From Terripilifer sp031921685 (GTDB lineage Bacteria; Pseudomonadota; Alphaproteobacteria; Rhizobiales; Beijerinckiaceae), in contig NZ_JAPDHU010000001.1 in the NCBI RefSeq assembly GCF_031921685.1, positions 496,001 to 560,000 on the forward strand: 64,000 bases of DNA, read 5' to 3'. The translations under genes and the position numbers were made by a program. Position 1 is the stretch's first letter, and each line of letters starts with the position of its first letter. Under the pieces are notes generated by a model. The model worked only from the letters and a program-made list of their open reading frames with translations, was not told the DNA's origin and searched no databases. This document shows, one piece after another, positions 36,293-45,244 of this stretch.

Positions 36293-36879
36293 GTGCGAGT
36301 GACATCCTGCCCTTCTTCCAGGCTTGGCTGTCGGCCCCTTTGCGTGTGGCTTCGATCACGCCATCGGGTCAGGCGCTGGCTGATCTCATCACGTCGGAAA
36401 TCTCCGCCACCACCGGCCCCGTGCTTGAACTGGGCGTCGGCACCGGCGTGTTCACCCGTGCGCTTCTGGCGCGCGGCGTCCTTGAAAGCAACTTGACCCT
36501 CGTCGAGAACGGGCCGGAGTTTGCCCTTTTGCTAGATCAGCGGTTTCCAAAAGCCCGTGTTCTAACCATGGATGCGGCGCGGCTGAGACGCTGCGATCAG
36601 TTAGAGAGCACATCGCTGGGCGCTGTCGTCAGCGGCCTGCCTTTGCTGTCCATGCGCCCGCGCAAGGTCATCTCGATCCTTGCCGGCGCGTTCACGCATT
36701 TGAAGCCCGGCGGCTCGTTCTATCAATTCACCTATGGTCCGCGCTGCCCGGTGCCGCGCCCGCTGCTCGATCGGCTCGATCTGAAAGCCACGCGCATCGG
36801 CGGCACCTACTGCAATCTGCCACCGGCAGCGGTTTATCGGATTTCGCGGCGAGCGCCCTTTCCGACAGGCAACCCGTAA
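36289..36879 (+). CDS. Class I SAM-dependent methyltransferase, PmtA-like
   Basis: Protein of 196 residues. It begins FFQAWLSAPLRVASITPSG, a stretch typical of PmtA phospholipid N-methyltransferases, then shows the SAM motif VLELGVGTGVFTRALL near 45. The post-motif GAVVSGLPLLSM replaces the acidic loop, as in PmtA. PmtA enzymes methylate phosphatidylethanolamine to phosphatidylcholine in many alphaproteobacteria. Coupling to an SDR under a TetR regulator is unusual for a housekeeping gene, so it may instead be a paralogue with a different lipid substrate. Confidence 0.8.
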   Translation: MSASDILPFFQAWLSAPLRVASITPSGQALADLITSEISATTGPVLELGVGTGVFTRALLARGVLESNLTLVENGPEFALLLDQRFPKARVLTMDAARLRRCDQLESTSLGAVVSGLPLLSMRPRKVISILAGAFTHLKPGGSFYQFTYGPRCPVPRPLLDRLDLKATRIGGTYCNLPPAAVYRISRRAPFPTGNP

Positions 36880-36885
36880 AAGCGA

Positions 36886-36911
36886 AGGGGACCGGCTCTC
36901 GCCGGTCCCCT
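36886..36911. terminator. Bidirectional hairpin
   Basis: AGGGGACCGGC and GCCGGTCCCCT form a perfect 11-base stem with a TCTC loop, placed between the methyltransferase and the RND permease, whose 3' ends converge. A good intrinsic terminator in both directions, though the T-rich tail is short. Confidence 0.75.
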
Positions 36912-36915
36912 CTGA

Positions 36916-39900
36916 TTATTCGGCCGTCGCTTCGGGGGCCAATGACTGTTTGAACTGCGCCATCTCCGTGCGACCACGGCGCGTCAACCACGCCTGGATG
37001 AAGACGAACAGGATCGGCACGAACAGCAGCGCCAGGACCACCACCGAAATCATGCCGCCGATCACGCCGGTGCCCAGTGCCTGCTGGCTCTTCGAGCTGG
37101 CGCCCGTCGCGATCACCATCGGCGCTACGCCAAAGATGAAGGCGAAACCGGTCATCAGAATCGGACGGAAGCGCAGGAAGCAGGCTTCCACGGTCGCCTC
37201 GACCAGCGCCTTGCCTTGGGCGCGCAAATCCTTGGCGAATTCGATGATCAGAATCGCGTCCTTCGCCGCCAGCCCGATAATCGTGATCAGACCAATGGTG
37301 AAATAGACGTCGTTTGGCATGCTGCGCGTCGTCACGGCCAGAACCGCGCCCAACATGCCAAGCGGCACGACGAGCAGAACCGAGATCGGAATCGTCCAAC
37401 TCTCATAGAGCGCCGCGAGGATAAGGAAGACCACCAGTGCCGACAGGGCGAGCAGCAGCGGCGCCTGCGCACCGGCGAGCTTTTCCTGTAGCGACTGGCC
37501 GGTCCATTCGAAGCCGAAGCCACGCGGCAGAGTGCCGGCGATGCGTTCCATCTCGCGGATGGCGTCACCGCTGGTAAAGCCCGCTTGCGCCGTGCCGCTC
37601 ATGCGCACGGAGGGATAGTAGTTGAAGCCGACGAGCTGCGTCGGGCCGGTCAACCACTTCACCGAAGCGAAGGAGGAGAACGGAACCAGCTTGCCTTGGG
37701 CATTGCGAACGTTGAAGCCCAGAATGTCATTGGCTTGCATGCGGCCTTCCACATCGGCCTGCACGATGACGCGCTGCATGCGGCCGCGGTTGGGGAAGTC
37801 GTTGATATAGGCCGAGCCCAGATTGGTCGAGATCGCGTCGTTGATGTCCTGGAAGGTAACGCCCAAGGCGCCGGCGTTCTCGCGATCGATCACGAGTTCG
37901 AGCTGCGGCGCGGGCGGCAGGCCTTCGACGAAGACATCGCGGACGATGCGGCTCTTCTTCGATTCCTCCAACACCTGATCCTTGGCTTGCATCAGCGCCG
38001 TATAACCGCGCTGGCCACGATCCTGCAGACGAAAGCTGAAGCCCGAGGAATTGCCGAGGTTGTCGATCGGCGGCGGCTGCTGGGCGTTGATCTTCGCATC
38101 CTTGATCGAACCCAGATCGCGATTGATGCGATTGACCACGGCCTCGGCCGACTGATCGGCCGGGCGTTGCGACCAGTCCTTCAAGGTGATGAAGGCCTGC
38201 GCCGTGTTCATGCCCTGGCCGAGGAAGCTGAAGCCGGTGAGGAAGGTGACGTTGTCGACCGCCGGCTGCTGCTTCAGATAGGCCTCGACCGTCTGGATGA
38301 CGTCGCGCGTACGGCCGAAGGCCGAATCGGACGGCGTCTGCACGTCGGTGGTGATGAAGCCCTGATCGTCCACCGGCAAGAAGCCGGCGGGCAGACGCAT
38401 GAAGCCCCAGGCCATGGCCACCGTCAGCGCCAGATAGATCACCATCAGGCGGCCAGTGCGCGCCAGGCCCCAACGCACATAGGAGGAATAGCGCGTCTTG
38501 GCGCCATCGACCGTGCGGTTGAAGAAGCCAAAGACGCCGCCACGATGATGATGACCGGCGGCCACGGGTTTCAGCAGCGTGCCGCATAGCGCCGGCGTCA
38601 GCGACAGGGCCATCAAAGCCGAGAAGCCGATGGCGGCCACCATGGTCACCGAGAACTGGCGGTAGATTATGCCGACCGAGCCGGGGAAGAAGGCCATCGG
38701 AATAAACACGCCGATCAGCACCAAGGTGATGCCGACGATAGCGCCGGTGATCTGGCCCATGGCCTTGCGTGTCGCCTCCTTGGGCGGCAAGCCTTCTTCC
38801 GACATGATGCGTTCGACGTTTTCGACGACAACGATGGCGTCGTCGACGAGAATGCCGATCGCCAACACCATGGCGAAGAGCGTCAACACGTTGATCGAGA
38901 AGCCGGCGAGCAAGAGCACCATACATGTGCCGAGCAACGCCACCGGCACCACAAGGGTCGGAATGATGGTGTAGCGGATGTTCTGGAGGAAGATGAACAT
39001 CACTGCGAAGACGAGCACCATGGCTTCGGCCAGGGTCATCAACACCTTCTTGATCGAAGCGTCGATGACCGGTGTGATGTTATAGGGAATGTCGTATTTG
39101 ATGTTGTCAGGGAAGAAGCGCGACAGCTCTTCCATTTTCGCCTTCACCGCATTGGCGGTGGCGAGCGCATTGCCCGTCGGCGACATCAACACCGACAGAC
39201 CGGCGCTTTGCTCGCCGTTCAGCCGGGTGGTGAACTGATAGCCCATGCCGCCCACTTCGATGCGCGCGACATCGCGCAGACGCACGGTCGAGCCATCGGC
39301 GTTGGCGCGCAGCACGATGGAGCCGAATTCCTGCGGCGAAGACAGCTGGCCCTTGACGACGACGAGGGCGGAAATCTGCTGCGAATTTCGGCTCGGCTCG
39401 GCGCCGACGCTACCGGAGGCGACCTGCGCGTTCTGCGCTTCGATGGCACGGGTGACGTCGGCTGACGTCAGATTGTAGCCGATCAGCTTTTCCGTATCGA
39501 CCCATATGCGCAGCGAGCGTTCGGTGGAGAACAGCGTGGCGCGGCCGACGCCAGGAATACGACGGACTTCACCGATGACGTTACGCACCATGAAATCGCC
39601 GAGACCGACTTCATCGAGGCTGCCGTCGGTGGACCGCAGGGTGATGATCTGCAGCACGGCACTGGAAGCTTCCTCGACGAGGATGCCTTGCTGGATGACG
39701 GCGCGCGGCAAGCGCGCCTCGACGCGCTTGATGCGGTTCTGCACTTCCACCGCCGCCATGCTGGAATCAGTGCCCGGCACGAAGTTGGCGATGATTTCGA
39801 CCTGTCCCAGGGAGTCGCTGGTCGATTCGAAGTTCAGAATGCCGTTGGCGCCATTCAGCTCTTCTTCAATCAGGCGAGTGACGCTGTTGTAGAGATTTTC

Positions 39901-40062
39901 CGGCGTCGCGCCCGGATAGCTGGTGCTGATGGAAATCGACGGCGGCGCGATGATGGGATATTGCGCCACCGCCAGAAATGGCAGGGAGAGAAGGCCGCCC
40001 AGACAAATGAACAGGGCGACGACAGCCGCGAAGATCGGCCGATCGATAAAGAAGCGTGCCAT
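36916..40062 (-). CDS. RND multidrug efflux permease (HAE1 family)
   Basis: Inner-membrane proton antiporter of 1048 residues, AcrB/MexB type. It starts MARFFIDRPIFAAVVALFICLGG. TM4 carries the proton-relay pair in AIGILVDDAIVVVENVERIM. Two large periplasmic regions follow TM1 and TM7, and the end has the second set of helices with IIGLAAKDAILIIEFAKDLR. It works as a trimer with the adaptor encoded immediately upstream and an outer-membrane channel that is not encoded here. It starts 12 bp after the adaptor gene ends. Likely exports hydrophobic drugs or solvents; specificity unknown. Confidence 0.94.
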   Translation of the reverse strand: MARFFIDRPIFAAVVALFICLGGLLSLPFLAVAQYPIIAPPSISISTSYPGATPENLYNSVTRLIEEELNGANGILNFESTSDSLGQVEIIANFVPGTDSSMAAVEVQNRIKRVEARLPRAVIQQGILVEEASSAVLQIITLRSTDGSLDEVGLGDFMVRNVIGEVRRIPGVGRATLFSTERSLRIWVDTEKLIGYNLTSADVTRAIEAQNAQVASGSVGAEPSRNSQQISALVVVKGQLSSPQEFGSIVLRANADGSTVRLRDVARIEVGGMGYQFTTRLNGEQSAGLSVLMSPTGNALATANAVKAKMEELSRFFPDNIKYDIPYNITPVIDASIKKVLMTLAEAMVLVFAVMFIFLQNIRYTIIPTLVVPVALLGTCMVLLLAGFSINVLTLFAMVLAIGILVDDAIVVVENVERIMSEEGLPPKEATRKAMGQITGAIVGITLVLIGVFIPMAFFPGSVGIIYRQFSVTMVAAIGFSALMALSLTPALCGTLLKPVAAGHHHRGGVFGFFNRTVDGAKTRYSSYVRWGLARTGRLMVIYLALTVAMAWGFMRLPAGFLPVDDQGFITTDVQTPSDSAFGRTRDVIQTVEAYLKQQPAVDNVTFLTGFSFLGQGMNTAQAFITLKDWSQRPADQSAEAVVNRINRDLGSIKDAKINAQQPPPIDNLGNSSGFSFRLQDRGQRGYTALMQAKDQVLEESKKSRIVRDVFVEGLPPAPQLELVIDRENAGALGVTFQDINDAISTNLGSAYINDFPNRGRMQRVIVQADVEGRMQANDILGFNVRNAQGKLVPFSSFASVKWLTGPTQLVGFNYYPSVRMSGTAQAGFTSGDAIREMERIAGTLPRGFGFEWTGQSLQEKLAGAQAPLLLALSALVVFLILAALYESWTIPISVLLVVPLGMLGAVLAVTTRSMPNDVYFTIGLITIIGLAAKDAILIIEFAKDLRAQGKALVEATVEACFLRFRPILMTGFAFIFGVAPMVIATGASSKSQQALGTGVIGGMISVVVLALLFVPILFVFIQAWLTRRGRTEMAQFKQSLAPEATAE

Positions 40063-40074
40063 GGATGTGCTCGG

Positions 40075-41289
40075 CTACCGTACGGCGCCGGTCGTGGAAA
40101 CGGTCGTGGGTTGCTGGCCAGTATTGGTGGCGCGGGCAAGCCGCGATTGCCAAGGGCTGGCATCGACCGCGTCGCCGACCACGAATTTCTGGAAGCCTTC
40201 CGCCACCACCTGATCGCCAGGCTTCAACCCGTCCATGATCAGCCAATTATCCTCGAAGGCCGAGCCAACCTGGACCGGCTGAATGCGGACACGCTTCTCG
40301 GAGTTGACGACGAAGACATAGGCATTGCCGACATCGTCACGTTGCACGGCCTGCTGCGGCACGGCAATCGAGTCATGGTCGATGCCCTGCTCGATCTGCA
40401 CGCGCACATACATGCCCGGCAGCAGATCACGCTTCGGATTGGCGAATTCGCCACGCAAAGTCACTTGGCCGGTGGTCGGATCAACCGTCACGCCGGAGAA
40501 TAGCAGTTTGCCGTGATGTTCGTAAGCCGTGCCATCGCTGAATTCGAGCCGCACCTTGGCGGTGTCGGCGGCAACCTTTTCCAAGGTGCCGTCGGCCAGA
40601 TCGCGCCGCAGCTGCTGCAGTTCGGTCACCGATTGGGTGAAGTCGGCATAGATGGGATCGAGCTGCTGAATGGTGGCAAGGCGGGTCGCCTCACCTTGGC
40701 CGACCAGCGCGCCTTCCGTCACCAGAGCCGCATCGACGCGGCCCTTAATGGGCGCCCGCACGGTCGTATATTCGAGATTGAGCTTGGCCCGCGCCACATC
40801 GGCGCGGCGCGCGGCCACGTCGGCTTCCGCCTGTTTCCAGGTGGCGACGGCGGTCTCTTGCTGAACGGTCGAGGCTGCGCTGGTGGCGACCAGCTTGTTG
40901 ACGCGGCCGACCTGCGCTTCGGCCTGCTGCCGGGCGGCTTCAGCCTTGGCGAGAGCGGCATTGGCCGCCGACAGTTCGACCTCGAACGGCGCCGGATCGA
41001 TGCGGAAAAGAACTTCGCCCGCTTCGACGTCGGCGCCCTGGGTAAAGGTGCGCGCCACGACGATGCCGGCGACGCGCGCCCTCACATCTGCGATACGGGC
41101 CGGAGTGACCCGGCCCGGCAGTTCGCGCACGAAGGAACGTGCTGATGGCTCCACGGTAACAACAGCGACCTGCGGCACTGCCTTGACTTCGGCCGTTTGA
41201 GCCGGCTGCGGCTCATTGCACCCGGCGAGGGCGAGAGCCGACAGAGAAACGGCCACAAGAAAGAATGCACGACAGCGGGCTGTCATCAA
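40075..41289 (-). CDS. RND efflux periplasmic adaptor lipoprotein
   Basis: Membrane-fusion protein of 404 residues. The N-terminal signal ends in a lipobox (LSALALAGCNEPQP), so it is probably a lipoprotein anchored in the inner membrane. After RVTPARIADVRARVAGIVVART comes a lipoyl half, a coiled-coil hairpin of about 60 residues rich in Ala, Glu and Lys, the second lipoyl half (LNLEYTTVRAPIKGRVD) and a beta-barrel region. It links the permease to an outer-membrane channel. First gene of a two-gene operon with palindromes in the preceding gap; ATG codons at 41289 and 41286 are both possible. Confidence 0.93.
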   Translation of the reverse strand: MMTARCRAFFLVAVSLSALALAGCNEPQPAQTAEVKAVPQVAVVTVEPSARSFVRELPGRVTPARIADVRARVAGIVVARTFTQGADVEAGEVLFRIDPAPFEVELSAANAALAKAEAARQQAEAQVGRVNKLVATSAASTVQQETAVATWKQAEADVAARRADVARAKLNLEYTTVRAPIKGRVDAALVTEGALVGQGEATRLATIQQLDPIYADFTQSVTELQQLRRDLADGTLEKVAADTAKVRLEFSDGTAYEHHGKLLFSGVTVDPTTGQVTLRGEFANPKRDLLPGMYVRVQIEQGIDHDSIAVPQQAVQRDDVGNAYVFVVNSEKRVRIQPVQVGSAFEDNWLIMDGLKPGDQVVAEGFQKFVVGDAVDASPWQSRLARATNTGQQPTTVSTTGAVR

Positions 41290-41698
41290 AAGCTCCTAAT
41301 GTCCCCAATTGCATCGCAACACGACAGGCCTACCGGCGGGATAGGGCAACAGTTTGGCGCGCCAAAGATTTTCTCGGCGAAGTCGGCTCACTGCACTGCG
41401 GCCGATCTATATTGCGATGCACACATTCATATCGCATTGCACAATTTGTAACATGGGCCGGCCTGCGAAGAAAATCACAAATATGTAATCCAAGCCTTAA
41501 GTGTATTAAATCTCAGTAATATCTGTATATTTATCACCGTAAATATACATATATCGTGAGATTTCCGAAGCGTAGACCTATCTCGTGCGCGCGCCAATCG
41601 GCAGAAATACCTGTACAAAACAAGCCGCATATTCTTAAATTACTTTTATTATTTAATTCTACTGTGATTGATACGAAAATAATTGCGAGATCAGCCTC
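41290..41698. other. 409-bp AT-rich intergenic region with palindromes
   Basis: No credible gene is seen. The half next to the efflux operon has TTGCATCGCAA at 41309-41319, whose 10-base core returns inverted at 41412-41421, and a perfect 14-base palindrome TTTGGCGCGCCAAA at 41353-41366. The other half (about 41450-41700) is markedly AT-rich compared with the rest of the window and holds an inverted repeat at 41524-41549. It serves as the promoter region of the efflux operon; the CoA-transferase gene ends into it from the other side. Confidence 0.6.
41524..41549. repeat. AT-rich perfect inverted repeat
   Basis: Arms TGTATATTTA and TAAATATACA are perfect over ten bases, with the 6-base centre TCACCG. 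It could be an operator or a weak stem-loop; no T-run terminator pattern is present. It is unusual in this GC-rich genome. Confidence 0.55.
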
Positions 41699-42850
41699 TT
41701 ATTGCTTGGAGGTCATCCCGTCGAACTCTGCCCGCAGGGCGTGATCGTCCTGACCCAGGGCTGGCGTCGCGCCGGCATAAAGTGGCTCGCCATCGTGCAG
41801 AGCGCCCGGCGCGATCATGCGAATCACGCCGGCCGGCGTCATCACGTCGATCAGCCTGTTCTGTGGATGCGCCGCCAGATCCTCCATGGTGCTGACGCGG
41901 CCATAGGCGATCTTGGCCTTTTGCAGCCGTTCGACCACGCCTTCCCGGGGATGTGCCTGGAAAAGGCGGCCGATGATCGCATCGAGCTCGGCGCGATGCG
42001 CCACCCGCGCCGGATTGGAATTGAAACGCGCATCGACCGCCACCTCCGGCTGCCCCAGCGTCGTTTCGCAGAAAGACACCCATTCACGTTCGTTCTGAAT
42101 GGAAAAGAGCACGGCCTTGCCGTCGCCGCAGGTATAAGCGCCATAAGGCGCAATGGTCGGATGATTGAGGCCGGAGCGTTCAGGCGTATAGCCGCCATAG
42201 GTGAATTGCAGGAACGGCACATTCATCCAATCGGCCAGCGCGTGAAACAAGGAAACGGCGATATGCCGGCCTTGGCCGGTGCGCTCGCGCGCGTAAAGCG
42301 CCGTGAGAATGGCTTGCACCGCTGTCATGCCGGCGCTGATATCGCACACGGAAACGCCGACCCGCGCCTGGCCCGCGGTGTTGCCGGTGATCTCCGACAA
42401 GCCGCTCTCCGCCTGCACCAGCAGATCATAAGCCTTCATGTTGCGGAACGGTCCTTCCTCGCCATAGCCTGAGATCGAGCAGGTGATGAGACGCGGATAG
42501 GCCTTACGCAAATCCTCCGGCGCGAAGCCGAGGCGTGCGATGGCGCCGGGCGCCAAATTCTGAATGAAGACATCGGCCTTGGCGATCATGCGGCGCAAGA
42601 CGGCCTTGTCGCGCTCTTGCGACAGATCGAGACGGATCGACTGCTTACCGCGATTGAGCCAGACGAAATAAGCGCTCTCGCCGTTCACATAGCGATCGTA
42701 GCCACGGGCGAAATCGCCTTCCGGCCGCTCCACCTTGATCACCCGTGCGCCAGCATCCGCCAATTTTTCCGATGCATAGGGCGCCGCCACCGCCTGTTCG
42801 ATGGACACCACCAGAATGCCGTCGAGATCCTTTGCCGCTTCCTGTTCCAT
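41699..42850 (-). CDS. CaiB/BaiF family (family III) CoA-transferase
   Basis: Enzyme of 383 residues that moves CoA between carboxylic acids. ILVVSIEQAVAAPYASEKLADAGARVIKVERPEGDFARGYD, the nucleotide-binding start of the family, is followed by NRGKQSIRLDLS and the catalytic aspartate in SVCDISAGMTAVQAI. Later stretches fit the interlocked dimer fold. ATG at 42850 has GGGAG upstream; the longer in-frame extension reaches back over the neighbouring gene. Acyl donor and acceptor unknown. It may share the transcript of the YfhO-like gene 68 bp upstream. Confidence 0.92.
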   Translation of the reverse strand: MEQEAAKDLDGILVVSIEQAVAAPYASEKLADAGARVIKVERPEGDFARGYDRYVNGESAYFVWLNRGKQSIRLDLSQERDKAVLRRMIAKADVFIQNLAPGAIARLGFAPEDLRKAYPRLITCSISGYGEEGPFRNMKAYDLLVQAESGLSEITGNTAGQARVGVSVCDISAGMTAVQAILTALYARERTGQGRHIAVSLFHALADWMNVPFLQFTYGGYTPERSGLNHPTIAPYGAYTCGDGKAVLFSIQNEREWVSFCETTLGQPEVAVDARFNSNPARVAHRAELDAIIGRLFQAHPREGVVERLQKAKIAYGRVSTMEDLAAHPQNRLIDVMTPAGVIRMIAPGALHDGEPLYAGATPALGQDDHALRAEFDGMTSKQ

Positions 42851-42918
42851 ATCCGCTCCCTGCTCCGTCTTTTTTCTATGACAGGAGAGACGAGCGCAAG
42901 CAGGTCTATCGCGACACT

Positions 42919-45240
42919 CTACAGGCTGCGGCCCCTCAACTGCGCCCAAAGGCCGGCGAAGGGACGGAAGACGAAACGCACCTGATGTTGGCCGGGCGTC
43001 AGTTCGACGGCGCGGAAGATCACATCGGCGCGCAACAATGGCGCCGGCACGCCATCTACCTCAACCTGCCACCAGGGATGCCAGACATCGTTGAGCACCA
43101 GCCAGCCGCCTTCGGGCGAGGACGCTTCGATGACGACCTCGGTGTTGCGATAGCTGACGATGCGGCCCGATCCTGGCGCCTTGGCCATCACGGCTTCAGG
43201 CGGATTTTCCAGGAGAACGGTCGAGCGATAGTCGACGTCGGGCCATTGCCCATTCTCGATCATCGCGGCGAAATCGGCTTTGCGCGCCGTGGTGGCGAAG
43301 AGCACGCGCGGCAGGGCTCTGGGATTTTCGTAGATGTAGGCGTTCTTGGTGCGCGTTAGCGGGATCAGATCGCCAGCTTTGAGATTTTTATCGAGCTGCT
43401 CGGCCGGCACGCCGGTGGCGATGTAGCGAATGCCGAGCAGATCGGCCATGGGCGAGCGATAGGACGCGAACAGGGGCGCGAAGCGACGCTGATCGGGAAT
43501 GGCGACATGATCGATGGCGCCGGTCGCATCGGCGAACCATTTCAAACGCACCGGATTGTAACCGAGCCAATGATCGATGTTCTGCGACAGCGAGGCATTG
43601 GGCCAGTGGAAATCGATGGCGGCAAGCTCGACACGATCGCGTCGATCGGGCGTTTGGTTCTCCGCCAGTTTTTGCCGCAGGAAGGCCAGTGTCGGGTCGT
43701 TACTGCCGGGAACGAGCGCCTCGAAATTCTGGGCCGGCAAAGCCGTGGATTCATTCGGCCCATTGTTGAGACGCAAGTCCGCCGTCATGAACACGGCGAC
43801 AAGGGCGATGCAGGCGAAGGTGTTGCGCGCCAGCGGCCGCATGATCATCGCCAACACGAGAGCGCCGAACAGACACAGTGCCGTCCATATCAAAGGCTGC
43901 GTCGCCTGCGCCAGCCGGCCTTTATCGAAGGCGATGCCAACACAGGCAAGAAATGCCACGGCAACTAGTGCCGCACCCATGGCGATAGCTCGTCGCGACA
44001 AGACCTGCTCGGCCGTTGCCAGGCGATGCACCAGATAGCCACCGACGATGGCGAGCATGGCGCCCAAGGGGAACGTCGCATCGGCCGGGCGGCGGAACAG
44101 GTCGGAACCTGGAATTTTGAACAGCAGTTCGAACACCGGTGTATAACCGCCGAGCGCGTAGAGCGTCATCAAAACAGCCGCGGCCGTGAACATACGAATG
44201 TCGCGCGAAAAGATGCCGCCCCGCACAAGACCGAAGGTCAGGATGGCGACGACAGGCAGAGCGCCGAGATAGACGTCGGCCATGTTGCGGGCGAGCGCCA
44301 GATCATTCGCGCCCCAAACCTCCGACACCGGCGGCCCCCAATAAGCGGCGAGCGGTCCATCGGTGCCGAAGAGATTGGCGCTGATCAAGGTGAAGAACGA
44401 TGGTGGCGGCAGAGAGCCACGGACGGCGCCAGCAAAATCGATGACCGCGCGGTTCGACTGTTCGGCCAAAGCCAGCGTGAAGGCGATCGGCACGGCGATA
44501 ACGATCACGCCGGTGATCGCGCCCGCCAGCAGCGCCGGCAGCGCGGACCATAAACGCCGGCCCAGACTTTCGCCGTCATTCTCGATCAGCCGCCATGCGG
44601 CGAATATCGCGAGCAGCAAGGCGCAGAGCAGCGCAACCTGATCGCGATCGATGATCATGAGACCCGCAGCCAGTCCCGCCAAAGCGCCATAAAAGGCCGA
44701 GCGACGGCGCAAGGCGCGCAGCAACAGCCAAAGCGCGATGGCGAACCAGGCCATGGACAGCACCTGGCCGACATGCTGGATGCGCCAGGCGTTGGACGCT
44801 CCGAAGGCAAAGGCAAAAGCCGCGACAGTGGCGCCGGCCGGATGCCAATGCTCATCCTTGAACAGCAGGATGATGGCGACACCGCCGGCAAACAGCATGA
44901 AGAAAAGCATGCCATCGAAAGCGGCGAAGCTCGGCGCCGGCGACAGGAGGGCGAGCAGCAGATAAGGCGGCGAGAAGATCAGCGATTGCGGATCGGCGAT
45001 CTGCGGATGCCCCCCGAAAACGTTCGGCGTCCAGAACGGCAACTGTCCTTCGTGGATCGAACGGGCGAGGAAGGCGAGCTGCGGATAGAAATGCGCCTTG
45101 GCATCCCAGGGAATCGTCCAACCACCGAACAGCCAGGGCCAGGCGAAGACCAGCGAGCCGATGGCAAAAGCCAGAATCGCCAGCCCATAGTGCCAAGCGG
45201 GATGGGCCGGTTGCGACGCCGGACGATGAGAGGAATTCAT
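42919..45240 (-). CDS. YfhO-like multi-pass membrane protein (GT-C fold)
   Basis: Membrane protein of about 773 residues with a dozen or more hydrophobic helices in the first 480 residues and a soluble periplasmic C-terminal domain (NNGPNESTALPAQNFEALVPG onward, ending in beta-strands). The first loop, WDAKAHFYPQLAFLARSIHEGQLPFW, carries the acidic residues used by GT-C glycosyltransferases. YfhO proteins transfer sugars from lipid carriers in Gram-positives; the alphaproteobacterial group is uncharacterised. ATG at 45240 lies two bases after the ribA stop, so translation may be coupled. Confidence 0.75.
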   Translation of the reverse strand: MNSSHRPASQPAHPAWHYGLAILAFAIGSLVFAWPWLFGGWTIPWDAKAHFYPQLAFLARSIHEGQLPFWTPNVFGGHPQIADPQSLIFSPPYLLLALLSPAPSFAAFDGMLFFMLFAGGVAIILLFKDEHWHPAGATVAAFAFAFGASNAWRIQHVGQVLSMAWFAIALWLLLRALRRRSAFYGALAGLAAGLMIIDRDQVALLCALLLAIFAAWRLIENDGESLGRRLWSALPALLAGAITGVIVIAVPIAFTLALAEQSNRAVIDFAGAVRGSLPPPSFFTLISANLFGTDGPLAAYWGPPVSEVWGANDLALARNMADVYLGALPVVAILTFGLVRGGIFSRDIRMFTAAAVLMTLYALGGYTPVFELLFKIPGSDLFRRPADATFPLGAMLAIVGGYLVHRLATAEQVLSRRAIAMGAALVAVAFLACVGIAFDKGRLAQATQPLIWTALCLFGALVLAMIMRPLARNTFACIALVAVFMTADLRLNNGPNESTALPAQNFEALVPGSNDPTLAFLRQKLAENQTPDRRDRVELAAIDFHWPNASLSQNIDHWLGYNPVRLKWFADATGAIDHVAIPDQRRFAPLFASYRSPMADLLGIRYIATGVPAEQLDKNLKAGDLIPLTRTKNAYIYENPRALPRVLFATTARKADFAAMIENGQWPDVDYRSTVLLENPPEAVMAKAPGSGRIVSYRNTEVVIEASSPEGGWLVLNDVWHPWWQVEVDGVPAPLLRADVIFRAVELTPGQHQVRFVFRPFAGLWAQLRGRSL

Positions 45241-45244
45241 GCGG

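Noticed and set aside
36916..41289. Missing outer-membrane channel as evidence of a broken efflux system
   Set aside because: Many RND operons lack their own channel gene and use a TolC-type protein encoded elsewhere.
41556..41744. Short open frame in the AT-rich gap
   Set aside because: No ribosome site, no family pattern, and it runs into the end of the CoA-transferase gene on the opposite strand.
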